DNA of 64,000 nucleotides. It comes from Morinoia aosen. Lineage: Eukaryota; Arthropoda; Malacostraca; Amphipoda; Talitridae. The translations under genes and the position numbers were made by a program. The DNA lies in assembly GCA_030386875.1 (NCBI GenBank), contig CM059559.1, positions 68,834,392 through 68,898,391 of the forward strand, read 5' to 3'. A model generated the notes under the pieces. It saw nothing but the letters and a program-made list of their open reading frames with translations. It did not search any database and was not told where the DNA came from. The number at the start of each line of letters is the position of its first letter. Position 1 is the first letter of the stretch. This document shows, piece by piece, positions 22,050 through 31,440 of the stretch.

Positions 22050-23469
22050 GTATCCTATTTCCTAACATCAATCAAAAAACATTTTTTCATCACAATCAAA
22101 GTTCAAAATAAATCAAAATCAATTTAACCTCAATCAAAAAATTAATATTGCACACCGAAAAACAAAAAAGAAGATATTCGTCTAACTAAATCAATGCACA
22201 GAATAATTAATAATTTCACACGAAATAATGGTCACAAAAATAGCAACAATAAAAGCAATAACACACACAAAACTCTCAATATGATCAATAAATAGCGGCA
22301 CTATTCTAAAAAATTAACGGCACTATTCACACTATTCTATCAATAAATAGCGGCACTATTCTAAAAAATTACCTTTTCAGCACCACAAACAGAGCTAGTC
22401 TTGGCGACTTATCAACACTACGTGTTCACGTGACGAGCTTCTCACGCTTGAGCATCAAAAAATAATAGCTGCTGCTTCACAGCAAAAGGAATTTGCAGCG
22501 AGGAATTTATTGCGAATTTAAGGCTCCAAAAATCAAAATCAAAGTGTTTTAGACACTTCCACTAACTCTGCTACTAAATAACAGTAAAATTTTACACTTA
22601 CGATAATTATTGAAGGTAATCAGACGGTTTAACTGCTACTTCCAGATACGTGGATCGCAGATGCGTCGTCCACAAATCTCACAGCGCAGCTGCCTGCTTC
22701 TGGCTCAGCAGTGCCTCTACCGGATGGACACGGGCAAAAAAATTTCCGTGGCAAGAAATGCAACAAAAAAGAACCTGCTTGGACACAGAGCTCGCTCGCA
22801 CCTAGAGACAAAGAATATATCCGAGAAAAGACTTAACTGCAAACAAAGATGACAGCTGCAGCCCACGTCGCGGAGATTGCTGCTGCTTGTCGCTGCAACT
22901 GTTGTTGAGATGCAGGCAATGATATTGACTGATGCTGCACGTTGGTACTGATGTATACTGTGTACCACGTTGATGAATTGATACTTTTAAATTGTAGTAA
23001 CGTGTCACTCCACTGGTACAGTTATTGACACAATTTACACTGGTACAGTTATTGACACGGTCGTAGTAAAGTATCTCAAAACAATTTAAAACAAGTTGTT
23101 GATCACTCAATTGTTTGTAGAACTTGCAGATTTACCAAAATGTTCGTTCACTGAATATTTGTTGCCGCGAATGCGGATATTTTCCCCTCAAATACTATTT
23201 CTATGTCGTCGCCGGTTTCATACACCAAAATTCGTGTTCGTAGCGGTGAATCGTGGTGTAGCAAGATGTTAATTTGGCTGTAGGCTTCTTGTAGCACTAC
23301 TTTTGGTACGCTAATTCCGAACACTATAGTAGTTTCTTGCGGCTGCCACAGTTGATTATTTTCGCTGGTACACATCGAGATTTTATACTGTTCGAAATTG
23401 TCAGTACTGGACACTTGAGATCCACTTAGCACTTATGCACGATTATTCGAGCGTGAGGTCCGTTCAACA
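22050..23469 (-). other. Gypsy B 5' leader
   Basis: 1.4 kb between the primer site and gag, unusually long. It holds a direct duplication (GCGGCACTATTCTAAAAAAT at about 22291 and 22347), a second one (CTGGTACAGTTATTGACAC at about 23014 and 23040) and a 94-codon minus-strand open frame (23432-23148) that opens at GTG, for which I see no family. Packaging signals and a 5' splice donor would be expected here. Confidence 0.5.
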
Positions 23470-23485
23470 CATACTTGGGCCACCA
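23470..23485 (-). other. Primer binding site of Gypsy B (tRNA-Ile-like)
   Basis: Two bases after the 5' LTR the minus strand reads TGGTGGCCCAAGTAT. It shares TGGTGGCC with the sites at 10352 and 29961. A weaker match continues into the T-arm region (AACGGACC, CACG). Confidence 0.65.
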
Positions 23486-23487
23486 CA

Positions 23488-23659
23488 TGTGTAGGGCAAG
23501 GAAGACACGAGGAAACTTGATGAAGTTTTATTGTCCAGGTGTTGGCTGAAGGCAGGATTGTGAAAGACTGAGCACCTAAGCCTCGATAAGTACGGCTTTT
23601 ATAGGTGCGAGTACCGAATACCGACAAGCCTACAGATACAGATGTGCGGTGCGCGCACA
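23488..23659 (-). repeat. 5' LTR of Gypsy B (172 bp)
   Basis: Near-identical partner of 14040-14211, with TATA box and AATAAA-like signal, followed on the minus strand by the primer site. Confidence 0.93.
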
Positions 23660-23663
23660 AACA

Positions 23664-26323
23664 ATATTCATGTGTACTTGTGTAAAAAGAACACTTGATG
23701 GCGGGCATGTGTTGCAAGAATTGACTACTTTGCACATATTTGATTTTTTTTTGGCGTGCATTGTCTGGGATCGTTTCAAGTGCGCACGGATCGTTTCATG
23801 TCTCGATGAAATTAAATATGCTGAATTCACACTTTAAATAAAGATTGGAAAATTCGAGCGACATCCGGCTGCTGATGCCGAGATTTTAATATGGAGACAG
23901 TGTTTTCGATCTCTCAGCAAATTAAATGTCTATTCGAAATTCAGCTGATCTTTATTGAGTCAGTATTTGTTCTCTGAGAAAACTTAAATAATAATGAGAG
24001 ACTTGTTTTTGTTGGACATTTAAATCATTGACTCAAAGTTTTAAGAAGTTTACCCGGCATTAACTAAGTAGTAAGATTCGGTGAAGGATCACTCTGACAC
24101 TAAAGGTGTTTCTCATTTTACTTTATTGAATCATTCATGTACTAAATAATGCGCTTTAGCCATGCTAATCTTCTTATTTTCTCCAATTTCAGTTCGCACG
24201 GGTGCGAGCGGTAACACTACATCTTGTAAAACGGTAACATGGTACATGTACATGGCCTTGCGTGGGTGTACGAACGCACAGCCTGGCGCCAGAGCGCAGT
24301 CAACAACTTGACGGCAGTCAAGTTGTCGCACGCAGTCAAGAGATTACTGAAATTCACCTTCGCGCGCAGTGATTAGCATAAGCTTCGCGCGCAATCAAGA
24401 GATTACTGAAATTCACCTTCGCGCGCAGGGATTTCAAAAGAGTAACTTATTTGAAGATTTAATTTGGTGTTAACTTGAAAAAGAGTGTTTACCTTTTACA
24501 GTGTTACTTTACCAACGTGGTTTAAGTATATTTAGAAACTTGAAAGTAGGTAATTATAAGTTCATAGTCGTTCAAAAATTATGGACTTTGTTCACATTTT
24601 ATTACTATTGGATTACTATCATTTGAAACGGTTAAGTGATTTTCCTTTTATTTTGCGGGGTACGAAACCCAATTTCATGTAATTGTTTACTAGTTTCACA
24701 TAGTTTCATATTCATACATGATGTTCTAAACTAGCGTGTGATTCGATTTTATTACGTATTTTCTTTAATCATACTCCACTTTCTATATCATTATGTTACC
24801 GACAGAATTAAGTTTTGCGAGTTTTCGGCACTCGGTTTATTCCGATTATTGTTTTAACTAATAGTGGAAAAGTTCTGTTCCAATTGGTGCGATGTTTGGC
24901 TTTAACATTATAACAATCAATAACAATAACATACGCGTATGATAGCAATAATTTTACCTAACGCCTATTCTGAAGTCTACGGAAACGCAAACGATGTTTC
25001 GTAATCATTATCTAGCGTCAATATTTTCTTTTTGGTGGAAACTAATGATTCTTTAATTTGATTACCACTTAGATTCATTACCAGTTCTGCACTCATTTCC
25101 CATTACCTACGAGGAAATAGTTTTGATTCTTATAAAATTTTCCGAAATTGTTTTGCGGAGGAACTCGTGTTTTACTTTGCAGTTAAACTATAATCTCTAG
25201 GTTTATTTTGTTTAAATAGTAATACTTGTGTTTATGCGCGAATTTACTAACGTCAAGTAACGATGTTCAATTATTTTTGTGGTAACGTTTCTGAAATTAT
25301 CCATGTGGTTACATGCTGTCTAAATTGTTTGTCATTTAAAATACGTTGTTGCGACTAGTGATAACTTCTAATTGAAAGAGAAGCGAAGTTATTTGTCGAA
25401 ATTGTTTTTTTGACCATTGGTGTTTTTATTAATGAGAATAGCTGGCGTTTCGTTTACAATCCTTTACCATGCTTTGTTGACGTTATTGTAAGTTCTAATA
25501 GTCGTGCTGACTTATGGTAGCAGCTAGTGCTTTATTTCTTTTAGATTTGTTGGCTAGTTTTTAGTAATACATATTAATCATTTCTCTTTGCGTTTCTGTG
25601 TAACCATGGTGGTAAGTTGGTGTAACCGGAAGAGTTAAAAATTGGAATATGTTTTTCTATTCGCCATCAACTGCGTATAATTGTGGTAACAATATTTTCC
25701 AAGTTTCGCAATATTTTGCGGTCTCTAAATTTTTCAATGCAGTTTTTCCTAAGTTATTATATAATTTGTTGATCTTTCGTCTACTAACCATGAAAAATTC
25801 ACAGAAAAAGAATGAAAAATTATGGTAAATGCAGGTCGTTAATGTGTTAATGAAAATTCGCGGTATTATTATTATTATTATTGTTTTCTTGAGTTTATAT
25901 TTCTATCGTTGTTCCTAACTCGCGTTTTACTCATTGTTTAAGCGTTAACTAATACTATTCTGTGTTAGTTTCCGGTTCTATCAGCGAGGTAAAATTAGAA
26001 ATAAATTTATTTGTGAGTTATAACTAGTGTTTTTTCAACCATGCGTATACATGAGTTGTTTGTCTAGTACGAACCATGTATTGTGTTATGGTTTTGTGTC
26101 GAGTAGTTTAATTTTACATTTTGAAGAAAAGGGGATTTTTTTCGCTATATCGCTTCAGCGGCCATTTTCCTTTTGCTTTGCGTTGTTGTTTTAACCAGTT
26201 CTATAGTGTTGTGTTTTTTGGACTGTGGCGGTCGGTGCTATCTGCTTTGTTGATTAGTTTGTTTTTGAAACTGTTCAAAGCTAAAAAATAGGTTTCTATT
26301 TTTCCTCGGCCTAAATTTTTTTC
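23664..26323 (+). other. Right internal part of the outer element, non-coding
   Basis: AT-rich with no ORF of note. A duplicated block (GATTACTGAAATTCACCTTC, about 24341 and 24402, each with CGCGCGCAG-type flanks) and a short (ATT)n run near 25865 are visible. The stretch around 25500-26200 resembles the internal part of the composite element at 30049-30362 (TAGCAGCTAGTG, TATATCGCTTCAGCG). Confidence 0.5.
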
Positions 26324-26337
26324 GTATGGGGGAGGTA
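26324..26337 (+). other. Polypurine tract of the outer element
   Basis: GTATGGGGGAGGTA directly before the 3' LTR. The same arrangement (GGAGGGGGGAGGTAA) precedes the LTR at 30374. Confidence 0.75.
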
Positions 26338-26543
26338 TGTGCCTCCCTTCATACATTCATCAGCTGAGCCGCGTAAAATCGCTCGTCGTGTCTGAGCAAT
26401 CGCATTTGACTGAGCATTTCCCACTGGTAGCACCTGACTAGCCAGCTCCGATCACCAGTAAAACTGACAGTAACGGTCCAGCGTTTCCTTCCCGACCTGA
26501 CGACATCGGTACCCCAGCCTCGGGGTGTACATAGGGCCGTACA
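26338..26543 (+). repeat. 3' LTR of the outer element (206 bp)
   Basis: Partner of 10143-10349, followed by the target duplication ATTG. Confidence 0.93.
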
Positions 26544-26547
26544 ATTG

Positions 26548-27264
26548 ATTTCCTGAGTACGGGACTCAGTCCTTGAATGTTGCTCATGATCAGGCAAGGG
26601 GTTCAAGTTATCGGAAGTATTTTCACAAGTGGTATGTATAGGTCCAAAAAAATCTGACAGTCTCATAAGATGGGTTACCTTGTGCTAACTGCAAGGGACA
26701 GGTTTGCCGTTCTACTTCATTATAAATGTGTAATTTTTTGGAATGGAAGTTTAGTATTATGCATTCCTGGATATAAAATTTGCTCCTAAAATGCAACAGC
26801 ACGGCATAGCTTTGGTCTCCACGACTGAAAAAGGGGGGTGCTCTCCATTGCTTCTAAATCAAGTAATTTGAACTTCAAATGACTGAAATCTTCAAGATTT
26901 CAGTCTGGTTTCGACCTATTCCTCCCAACAGCTGACTCACCCTGTCCATCACACAAACGACCAAAGCATCAGGTTTGATGAGGTCCAGAACCGTTTTAAT
27001 AAGTACACTAACGTGTGCACCAGTATCAATTATATAACAGAAAGAATGCTCTTTGTTAGTAGCAATATACGTCCTTGTACAACTGTGACCACAGAGACTC
27101 TGAATGCCTGAAGATAATCCTACCGGATCAGTGTTGGTTCCCACAGGTCCCTAAAAATCCACATGAAGATCCCCTGACATGGTTTCTGATGACTGTATCA
27201 GGTTTAGGTTTATGTGTTTGTCTTAAATATGCTGTTGAATTCTCTTATTGGATGTTGTATTTAG
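26548..27264 (-). pseudogene. Gypsy A: protease-like segment and linker to integrase
   Basis: The minus-strand ORF 27144-26875 contains YIIDTGAHVSVL, a good match to the catalytic DT/SG loop of retroviral-type aspartic proteases (DTG at about 27027-27019), preceded by the strand-like RTYIATNKEHSFC. Below it, a 26666-26548 frame continues across the removed outer element into the integrase N-terminal linker at 10138. Protease normally lies before RT; here it follows RNase H and the OTU-like segment. It is frameshifted and certainly dead. A rearranged copy is the main alternative. Confidence 0.6.
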
Positions 27265-27650
27265 GGCTACAACTGGATTAAAGTGTTTTCAAGCCAAACA
27301 TTGCAAGTGTAAAATTTTTGGTATTGGTGGCACCTCATCTGATTTAAAGATTACCGGTGAAGACATCCCATGGTGTACCCAAATTTTCAATTTGAAAACG
27401 TAACTAGCTGGTAAAAGAACCTCTTCAAAAGGTAGTTCCCCTGAGTTATTCATAAACTTTAGTTGCTTTTTTTTACCCTGTCAATTTTGATTTGGAATTT
27501 CTCAGGATTATCGATCAAGTGCTGCACCAACAGCTCACGCAGGGCTTCATGGTCCTCAGGAGCTGTCCTTTATGTCTGATCCATCCATGTCCAAATCCTA
27601 CAATAATAGAAATAATGCTATGAACAAGGAATTTCCTCCTCCTTCCACTT
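27265..27650 (-). pseudogene. Gypsy A: OTU-like cysteine protease (deubiquitinase) domain remnant
   Basis: Read on the minus strand directly after RNase H. A GGGNSLFIAL block (about 27642-27615) matches the OTU motif DGNCLFRA with the nucleophile Cys replaced by Ser. Next come EDHEALRELLVQHLIDNP and FQIKI in a shifted frame (about 27560-27480). Then LKIWVHHGMSSPVIF and the His motif KHFNPV (27290-27272), which fits the OTU HYNPV-type motif. Spacing and order fit an OTU domain of about 125 residues. Frameshifts and stops kill it. OTU enzymes cleave ubiquitin chains; a retroelement could use one against host turnover of its proteins. The assignment is by motif only. Confidence 0.6.
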
Positions 27651-28693
27651 TTTCTACCACCTTTAAACCCTTGGATAGCTTAGAAATATTGGCCCAGTGT
27701 AAATGTTCTGCGACAGTAGGCCTACCATGAATTAATCTAGAAAAAACATCAGCTGCATCATTGTGTATTCCATGTCGGTACCTGATTGTAAAATCGTATT
27801 CTGCCTATTCAGCTATGGTACGCATCAGCCTGGAGTTTTCCGTGACATGTTGAGTAGGTATAATAACGGCTTATGATCAGTGTAAAGCGTGAATTTGACC
27901 CAAAATAAGAATACTCTGAAAGTTTTAACTTCAAAACGTAATGCCAATAATTCCCTTTCAATAGTGGAGTAGCGACGTTGAGCTTCTGAGAAAGTAGTAG
28001 AGGAATATGCTATTGTTTAGTACTCTCCTTGTTGTTTTTGCATTACGCATGCTCCAGAACCTGAGGCATCTACAAAAAGTTTCAAGTCCTCAGACTCCCC
28101 TGAATAATCTGGAAAAGAAAGAGTAACTTCCTCAGCTAGTTTACTCTTTAAAGCCTCAAGCGCAGCGTCAATTTCCGGAGTCCAGTGAAACATTTTCCTT
28201 TTGGGTCATCCTGGTAATTCAATTAGTGGTTTTACAATGACAGAACATTGACTAACAAACTTTCTTTGGAAATTGATTAAGCCCAAAAATTGCCTCAACT
28301 GTGTTACGTTCGATGGTTTGGGAAAGTTCAGTACCTTATCTATGAACTCTGAGGATTTATGAATTTCACAGCAGCCGACCAAATGACCCAAAAAAGGAAA
28401 CGCTCCTCTTGAAAATTTCACACTTATTGACGTTTATCTTGATACCATTATTCATCACCGCGGCAAAAACTTTCTCTGTCATAGATAGGTGTTCCTCAAA
28501 CCATTTACTCGTGATTAAGATGTCATCAATGTAAATAACAATGTTTTTAAAGTATAAGTCTGACAGGATTTCCAGCGTATTTCCTTGAAATTGGATTCCA
28601 CTGTTCTTTGGGCCAAAAATTAATCTTTTAACTGATATTAATTATGGGTTGTGCTAAACGAGGTATGTGGCCTACTATCTTCATCAATAGGGA
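27651..28693 (-). pseudogene. Gypsy A: reverse transcriptase C-half and RNase H (degenerate)
   Basis: Minus-strand reading from the hAT insertion point gives YQVPIDEDSRPHTSF, then YIDDIL (about 28540-28517), the catalytic RT motif. The thumb/connection follows (28421-28206, FPKPSNVTQLRQFLGLINF). RNase H follows with LFVDASGSG (about 28075), YSTIERELLAL, YTDHKPLL (about 27870) and a final HNDAADVFSR. At least four stops and frameshifts are present. The frame joins upstream to RT-N at 31039 when the hAT element is removed. Confidence 0.85.
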
Positions 28694-29026
28694 CTTGATA
28701 GCAATGCTGCCCCTGAGGTTTTTTTCTTTCCTCCAGATTTGCGGTGGAATTCCCCCATTTTCGGCAAACTTCCCCCAAAATCAAGAAAAAAACGGATTAA
28801 GGTATATGTTGACTAGAAACTGACTTTAATTACTGTATCTCAAATCCAAATGAAATTTATTCCTTTTCAGTGACAGCTTGTGAGCTATTTTGCTGTCATG
28901 GTTAATTGTAAGAACCGATCCACCGATAAGGAATGATCACATTTGAGGTTCGTAGGTCGTATTGGTTAAAGTATGCTACGAGAGCAAGCTCGCTTATGGT
29001 AATTTCATGGGACTTCTTCGACGGCT

Positions 29027-29389
29027 ATTATTATTATATAAGAAAGTTTTAGCCTCCCTTAACCACGACAAAGATGTTCCAAGAGAGGAAAGAGGAAGGC
29101 ACCATTTAGTATGGAGTTGAGGGAAAGCGGAAACTATGCACAAGGTGCACAGAAACAGTGAGCTAGGAAAAAAAGTTCATGAAACAAGAAAAAAGTTGAA
29201 GAAGAAAGTAGTAGGTGCTGAAAAACAGGACAGCAGTGAACCGAAAAAGAAGATGGTTCGTAACAAAACAAAAACCTATTTTTTTTTTCAACAAAAAAGG
29301 AGCCTACCTAACCTTTAGCTCGGGCCCTCACATGGTTCCCCTGGGAGCCCTAATTCCCATAGATACAATAGTTGTATCCTTCTGAGGGG
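29027..29389 (-). mobile_element. SINE-like retroposon, copy A (subfamily 2)
   Basis: Flanked by a 13-bp duplication TTCTTCGACGGCT (29014-29026, 29390-29402). On the minus strand it starts at a CCCCTCAG head and ends in an ATAATAAT-type tail. It is nearly the reverse complement of 59888-60254, sharing TGAGGGCCCGAGCTAAAGGT and TAGCCTCCCTTAACCACGAC (as read on opposite strands). Length about 363 bp, no ORF. Long duplications and the simple tail fit target-primed reverse transcription. Confidence 0.8.
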
Positions 29390-29763
29390 TTCTTCGACGG
29401 CTTTCCTTCACCTAGTTTTGTTATTATTTTTCAACGAAATATTGCAACACTTGCAATAATTGAAGTTGGGATAATACCATTCCATTTCAAGCAAGTTTTC
29501 AATTCGGCACACAGAGCCAAGCATTTCTGAATGACTGCTTACGGAACTTCCGTTTCTTAGAAGATGATTCGGTTCAGTAAATCATTAGGAATTTATTCGT
29601 CATCTTCATAAAGCTTAGCCTGTTGAAACCCTAAGTTAATATTCAAAGTTGAAGAAGCCTAATTTTTTAAGAGCATGTTACAGAGTTAGTCTCTGTAACG
29701 CATATAAGTCATGACTATAGATAAATAAAAATATTAATATTGATAGTTACTGAATGAAGGTAA

Positions 29764-29958
29764 TGTGCGCGCACTTGTCTATCACGTGACATCTTCCGCA
29801 CATGTATCTGTATCTGGTGACACCTATAAGGCTGCCCGTGTCGAAGCCCAGGGGCTCACTCTGTCAATGTCCGTCCTCCAGCCAACATCTGGACAGTAAA
29901 TCTTCTCCAAGCAACTTGTGTTTCACCTAGCCTACATGCGTGCACATGATCCTGCACA
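29764..29958 (+). repeat. LTR (195 bp) related to the Gypsy B LTR
   Basis: Begins TGTGCGCGCAC and ends CCTGCACA, followed by TG and a primer site. It resembles the Gypsy B LTR over GCACAT-TGTATCTG, CACCTATAA and CAGCCAACA-CTGGACA. It is clearly older. Confidence 0.7.
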
Positions 29959-29960
29959 TG

Positions 29961-30010
29961 TGGTGGCCAGTATGGGGAACGAACCCACGACATCCGCGTT
30001 ATCAGCACGG
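29961..30010 (+). other. Extended primer binding site complementary to about 50 nt of tRNA-Ile
   Basis: The reverse complement folds as the 3' two-thirds of a tRNA. It gives a 5-bp anticodon stem (CCGTG/CGCGG), loop CTGATAA with anticodon GAT, a five-base variable loop, T-stem GTGGG/CCCAT with loop TTCGTTC, the acceptor strand ACTGGCC, A, and CCA. Primer sites are usually about 18 nt. It sits two bases after an LTR, so it is a primer site and not a gene; the D-arm and 5' acceptor strand are missing. Confidence 0.75.
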
Positions 30011-30373
30011 CTCAGGGGAAGTCAGGGGAAGTCCATTAATTGTTCTGTTGTTTTTTTGTAGCAGCTAGTGTTTTATTTCTTGTCATGTTGAGGATAAAGG
30101 CATTTATATCGCTTCAGCGCCCTTGTACTTCTTGCTTGTGTTGCAGTGTTATAAATAATTCTTTTGCGAGGTATCTTTTACTGAGTTTGATCAAATTTAA
30201 TTGTTTGGATTAATGGTATTATCTTCGAGTTTGAGACGCATGAAAGGCGGAGACGAAATTGATTTTAGTAATCTTGTTTAAAGTTAAATTATTTTTTTTT
30301 GCTCACGCCTGAAAATTATTTTGTTTTTGTATTTCTGATTTGAGTACCTAACATTGTTGGAGGGGGGAGGTAA

Positions 30374-30555
30374 TGTGCACGCGCGCATACTCTCGCCCCC
30401 CTACCCTAAGCACCTCAGAGGTCTTATAAGCGGTGAGCTCTTTAGGGCCCGCGCATTTGGTTCGTATCCCCGTCCTGTTAACATCGTACCAGTAAACATC
30501 GCACGTAACCAGCGTATCTCTAACCTCTGTCTGCCTGCATAGTTAGGCCCGTACA
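30374..30555 (+). repeat. LTR (182 bp) related to the outer-element LTR
   Basis: Preceded by the polypurine tract GGAGGGGGGAGGTAA. It begins TGTGCACGCG and ends GGCCCGTACA. It shares ACCAGTAAA and the terminal CCCGTACA with the LTR at 10143 but differs from the LTR at 29764. No matching target duplication is visible around 29764-30555, so the pair may be a recombinant or a rearranged remnant. Confidence 0.6.
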
Positions 30556-31038
30556 ACATTTTTAACATCTCTTAACTTTGAAGCACACATGTATTTTATC
30601 TTCAAGAACTGCTACGTTCCGCCTCCTTTGCCAAAGAAAACATGATAAAAATACCTGAATTCACAACTGAATGTATAAGACTAATTACCAAATAATTTCA
30701 GCTAATAAGGGGAATCTTGATCGAAAAGTATTGGCTCAGAGAAAGGAAACTAGCAACCGTCACACGGTCACTGTCTGCCTTTTAATTCTTTTTATAGAGC
30801 GAACTCTTCGACTCTCGAGCCTCCTGTTCTGCATCATAAGATCTTCATCCGAACAAGTATACGTATGCATGTAATTCAAAATTTTTAATGTGTTACATTT
30901 ATTGCATGGCAAATCATTCTTAGCCGAATTCCCCAATATTTAGTCGTTGTTAGGAAATTTTCCCTCATTCTCTTAGACTACATACGTTTCCCCTAAATTT
31001 GGGGGAATTCCCCCATCAGTGGCAGTTCTGCTTGATAG

Positions 31039-31400
31039 TACCCTTAAACCAAATCAAGCTTTGTGAAAAACTGAACTTGAAGCACTGTAAATTGAGTCGG
31101 TTAGATTTGGCATTGAGAACTTTTCGGGTTTTGTCACACTATTTAGTTTCCTATAATCTATGCATAGTCTTAAGTGCCCATCTGGCTTCCTAATGGGTAG
31201 CACCGGTGACAACTACGGCGATCGGCTGCCTTCAATTATATCCAAGGCCTTCAGTTCATGACATTGCCTTTCGATTTCTTGGTTAACTGGGTCAGCAAAC
31301 GGTCTGGGCTTCTGCCATAATTGTGTGTTTTAAGTAAGCTCTATTTTATGGAGGGTTACGTGTGCCTTATTATTCGTTTCAATATGAAATATTTTTCCCA
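31039..31400 (-). pseudogene. Gypsy A: reverse transcriptase N-terminal part
   Basis: Minus-strand reading gives HKIELT, then RPFADPVNQEIERQCHELK, IIEGSRSP, VLPIRKPDGHLRLCIDYRKL and FTKLDLV-GYYQ. These are the fingers and palm of a Gypsy RT. At least two stops are present. Above about 31440 I can no longer follow coding sequence, so gag and any conventional protease of this copy are absent or unrecognisable. Confidence 0.8.
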
Positions 31401-31440
31401 GACGTAAGAACTCACCAACTCACCATAATTAGGAGGGTGA

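Larger units (their letters stand above)
14040..23659 (-). mobile_element. Gypsy B: 9.6-kb Ty3/Gypsy retrotransposon with gag, pol and a small third ORF
   Basis: Two 172-bp LTRs (14040-14211, 23488-23659) differ at five positions, about 3 percent. They are flanked by the 4-bp duplication AACA (14036-14039, 23660-23663). On the minus strand the order is 5' LTR, primer site, a 1.4-kb leader, gag, a -1 frameshift site, pol (protease, RT, RNase H, integrase), a 0.8-kb spacer, a 78-residue ORF, 1.2 kb of non-coding DNA, polypurine tract and 3' LTR. One stop and one frameshift break pol in this copy. It is inserted in the outer element, so it is the younger of the two. Confidence 0.93.
10143..26543 (+). 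mobile_element. Outer LTR retrotransposon without gag/pol (LARD-like), carrying Gypsy B inside
   Basis: Two 206-207 bp LTRs (10143-10349, 26338-26543) differ at about six bases and one indel. The element is flanked by the 4-bp duplication ATTG (10139-10142, 26544-26547). A primer site follows the left LTR and a polypurine tract precedes the right one, so it reads on the plus strand. Removing the nested Gypsy B (14040-23659) leaves about 6.8 kb in which I find no ORF over about 105 residues and no gag, RT or integrase motif. This is the plan of a large retrotransposon derivative, mobilised in trans. The LTR ends (TGTG...ACA) and tRNA-Ile-like primer site resemble those of Gypsy B, a plausible helper family. 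Confidence 0.85.
28702..31030. mobile_element. hAT-like non-autonomous DNA element with nested insertions
   Basis: Flanked by the 8-bp duplication CTTGATAG (28694-28701, 31031-31038). The left end is CAATGCTGCCCCTGA and the right end, reversed, is CAGAACTGCCACTGA: imperfect terminal inverted repeats starting CA. An 8-bp duplication and CA...TG ends fit the hAT superfamily. Subterminal GGAATTCCCCCA blocks are inverted relative to each other. Removing the element restores the RT reading GYYQ-VPIDED. No transposase ORF; it holds a SINE and a composite LTR element. Confidence 0.75.

Noticed and set aside
23148..23432. A real gene of 94 codons in the Gypsy B leader
   Set aside because: No ATG at its start, no domain and no second copy to compare; kept only as a note.
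29961..30010. A tRNA-Ile gene on the minus strand
   Set aside because: The D-arm and 5' acceptor strand are absent and it starts exactly two bases after an LTR, so it is a primer site.
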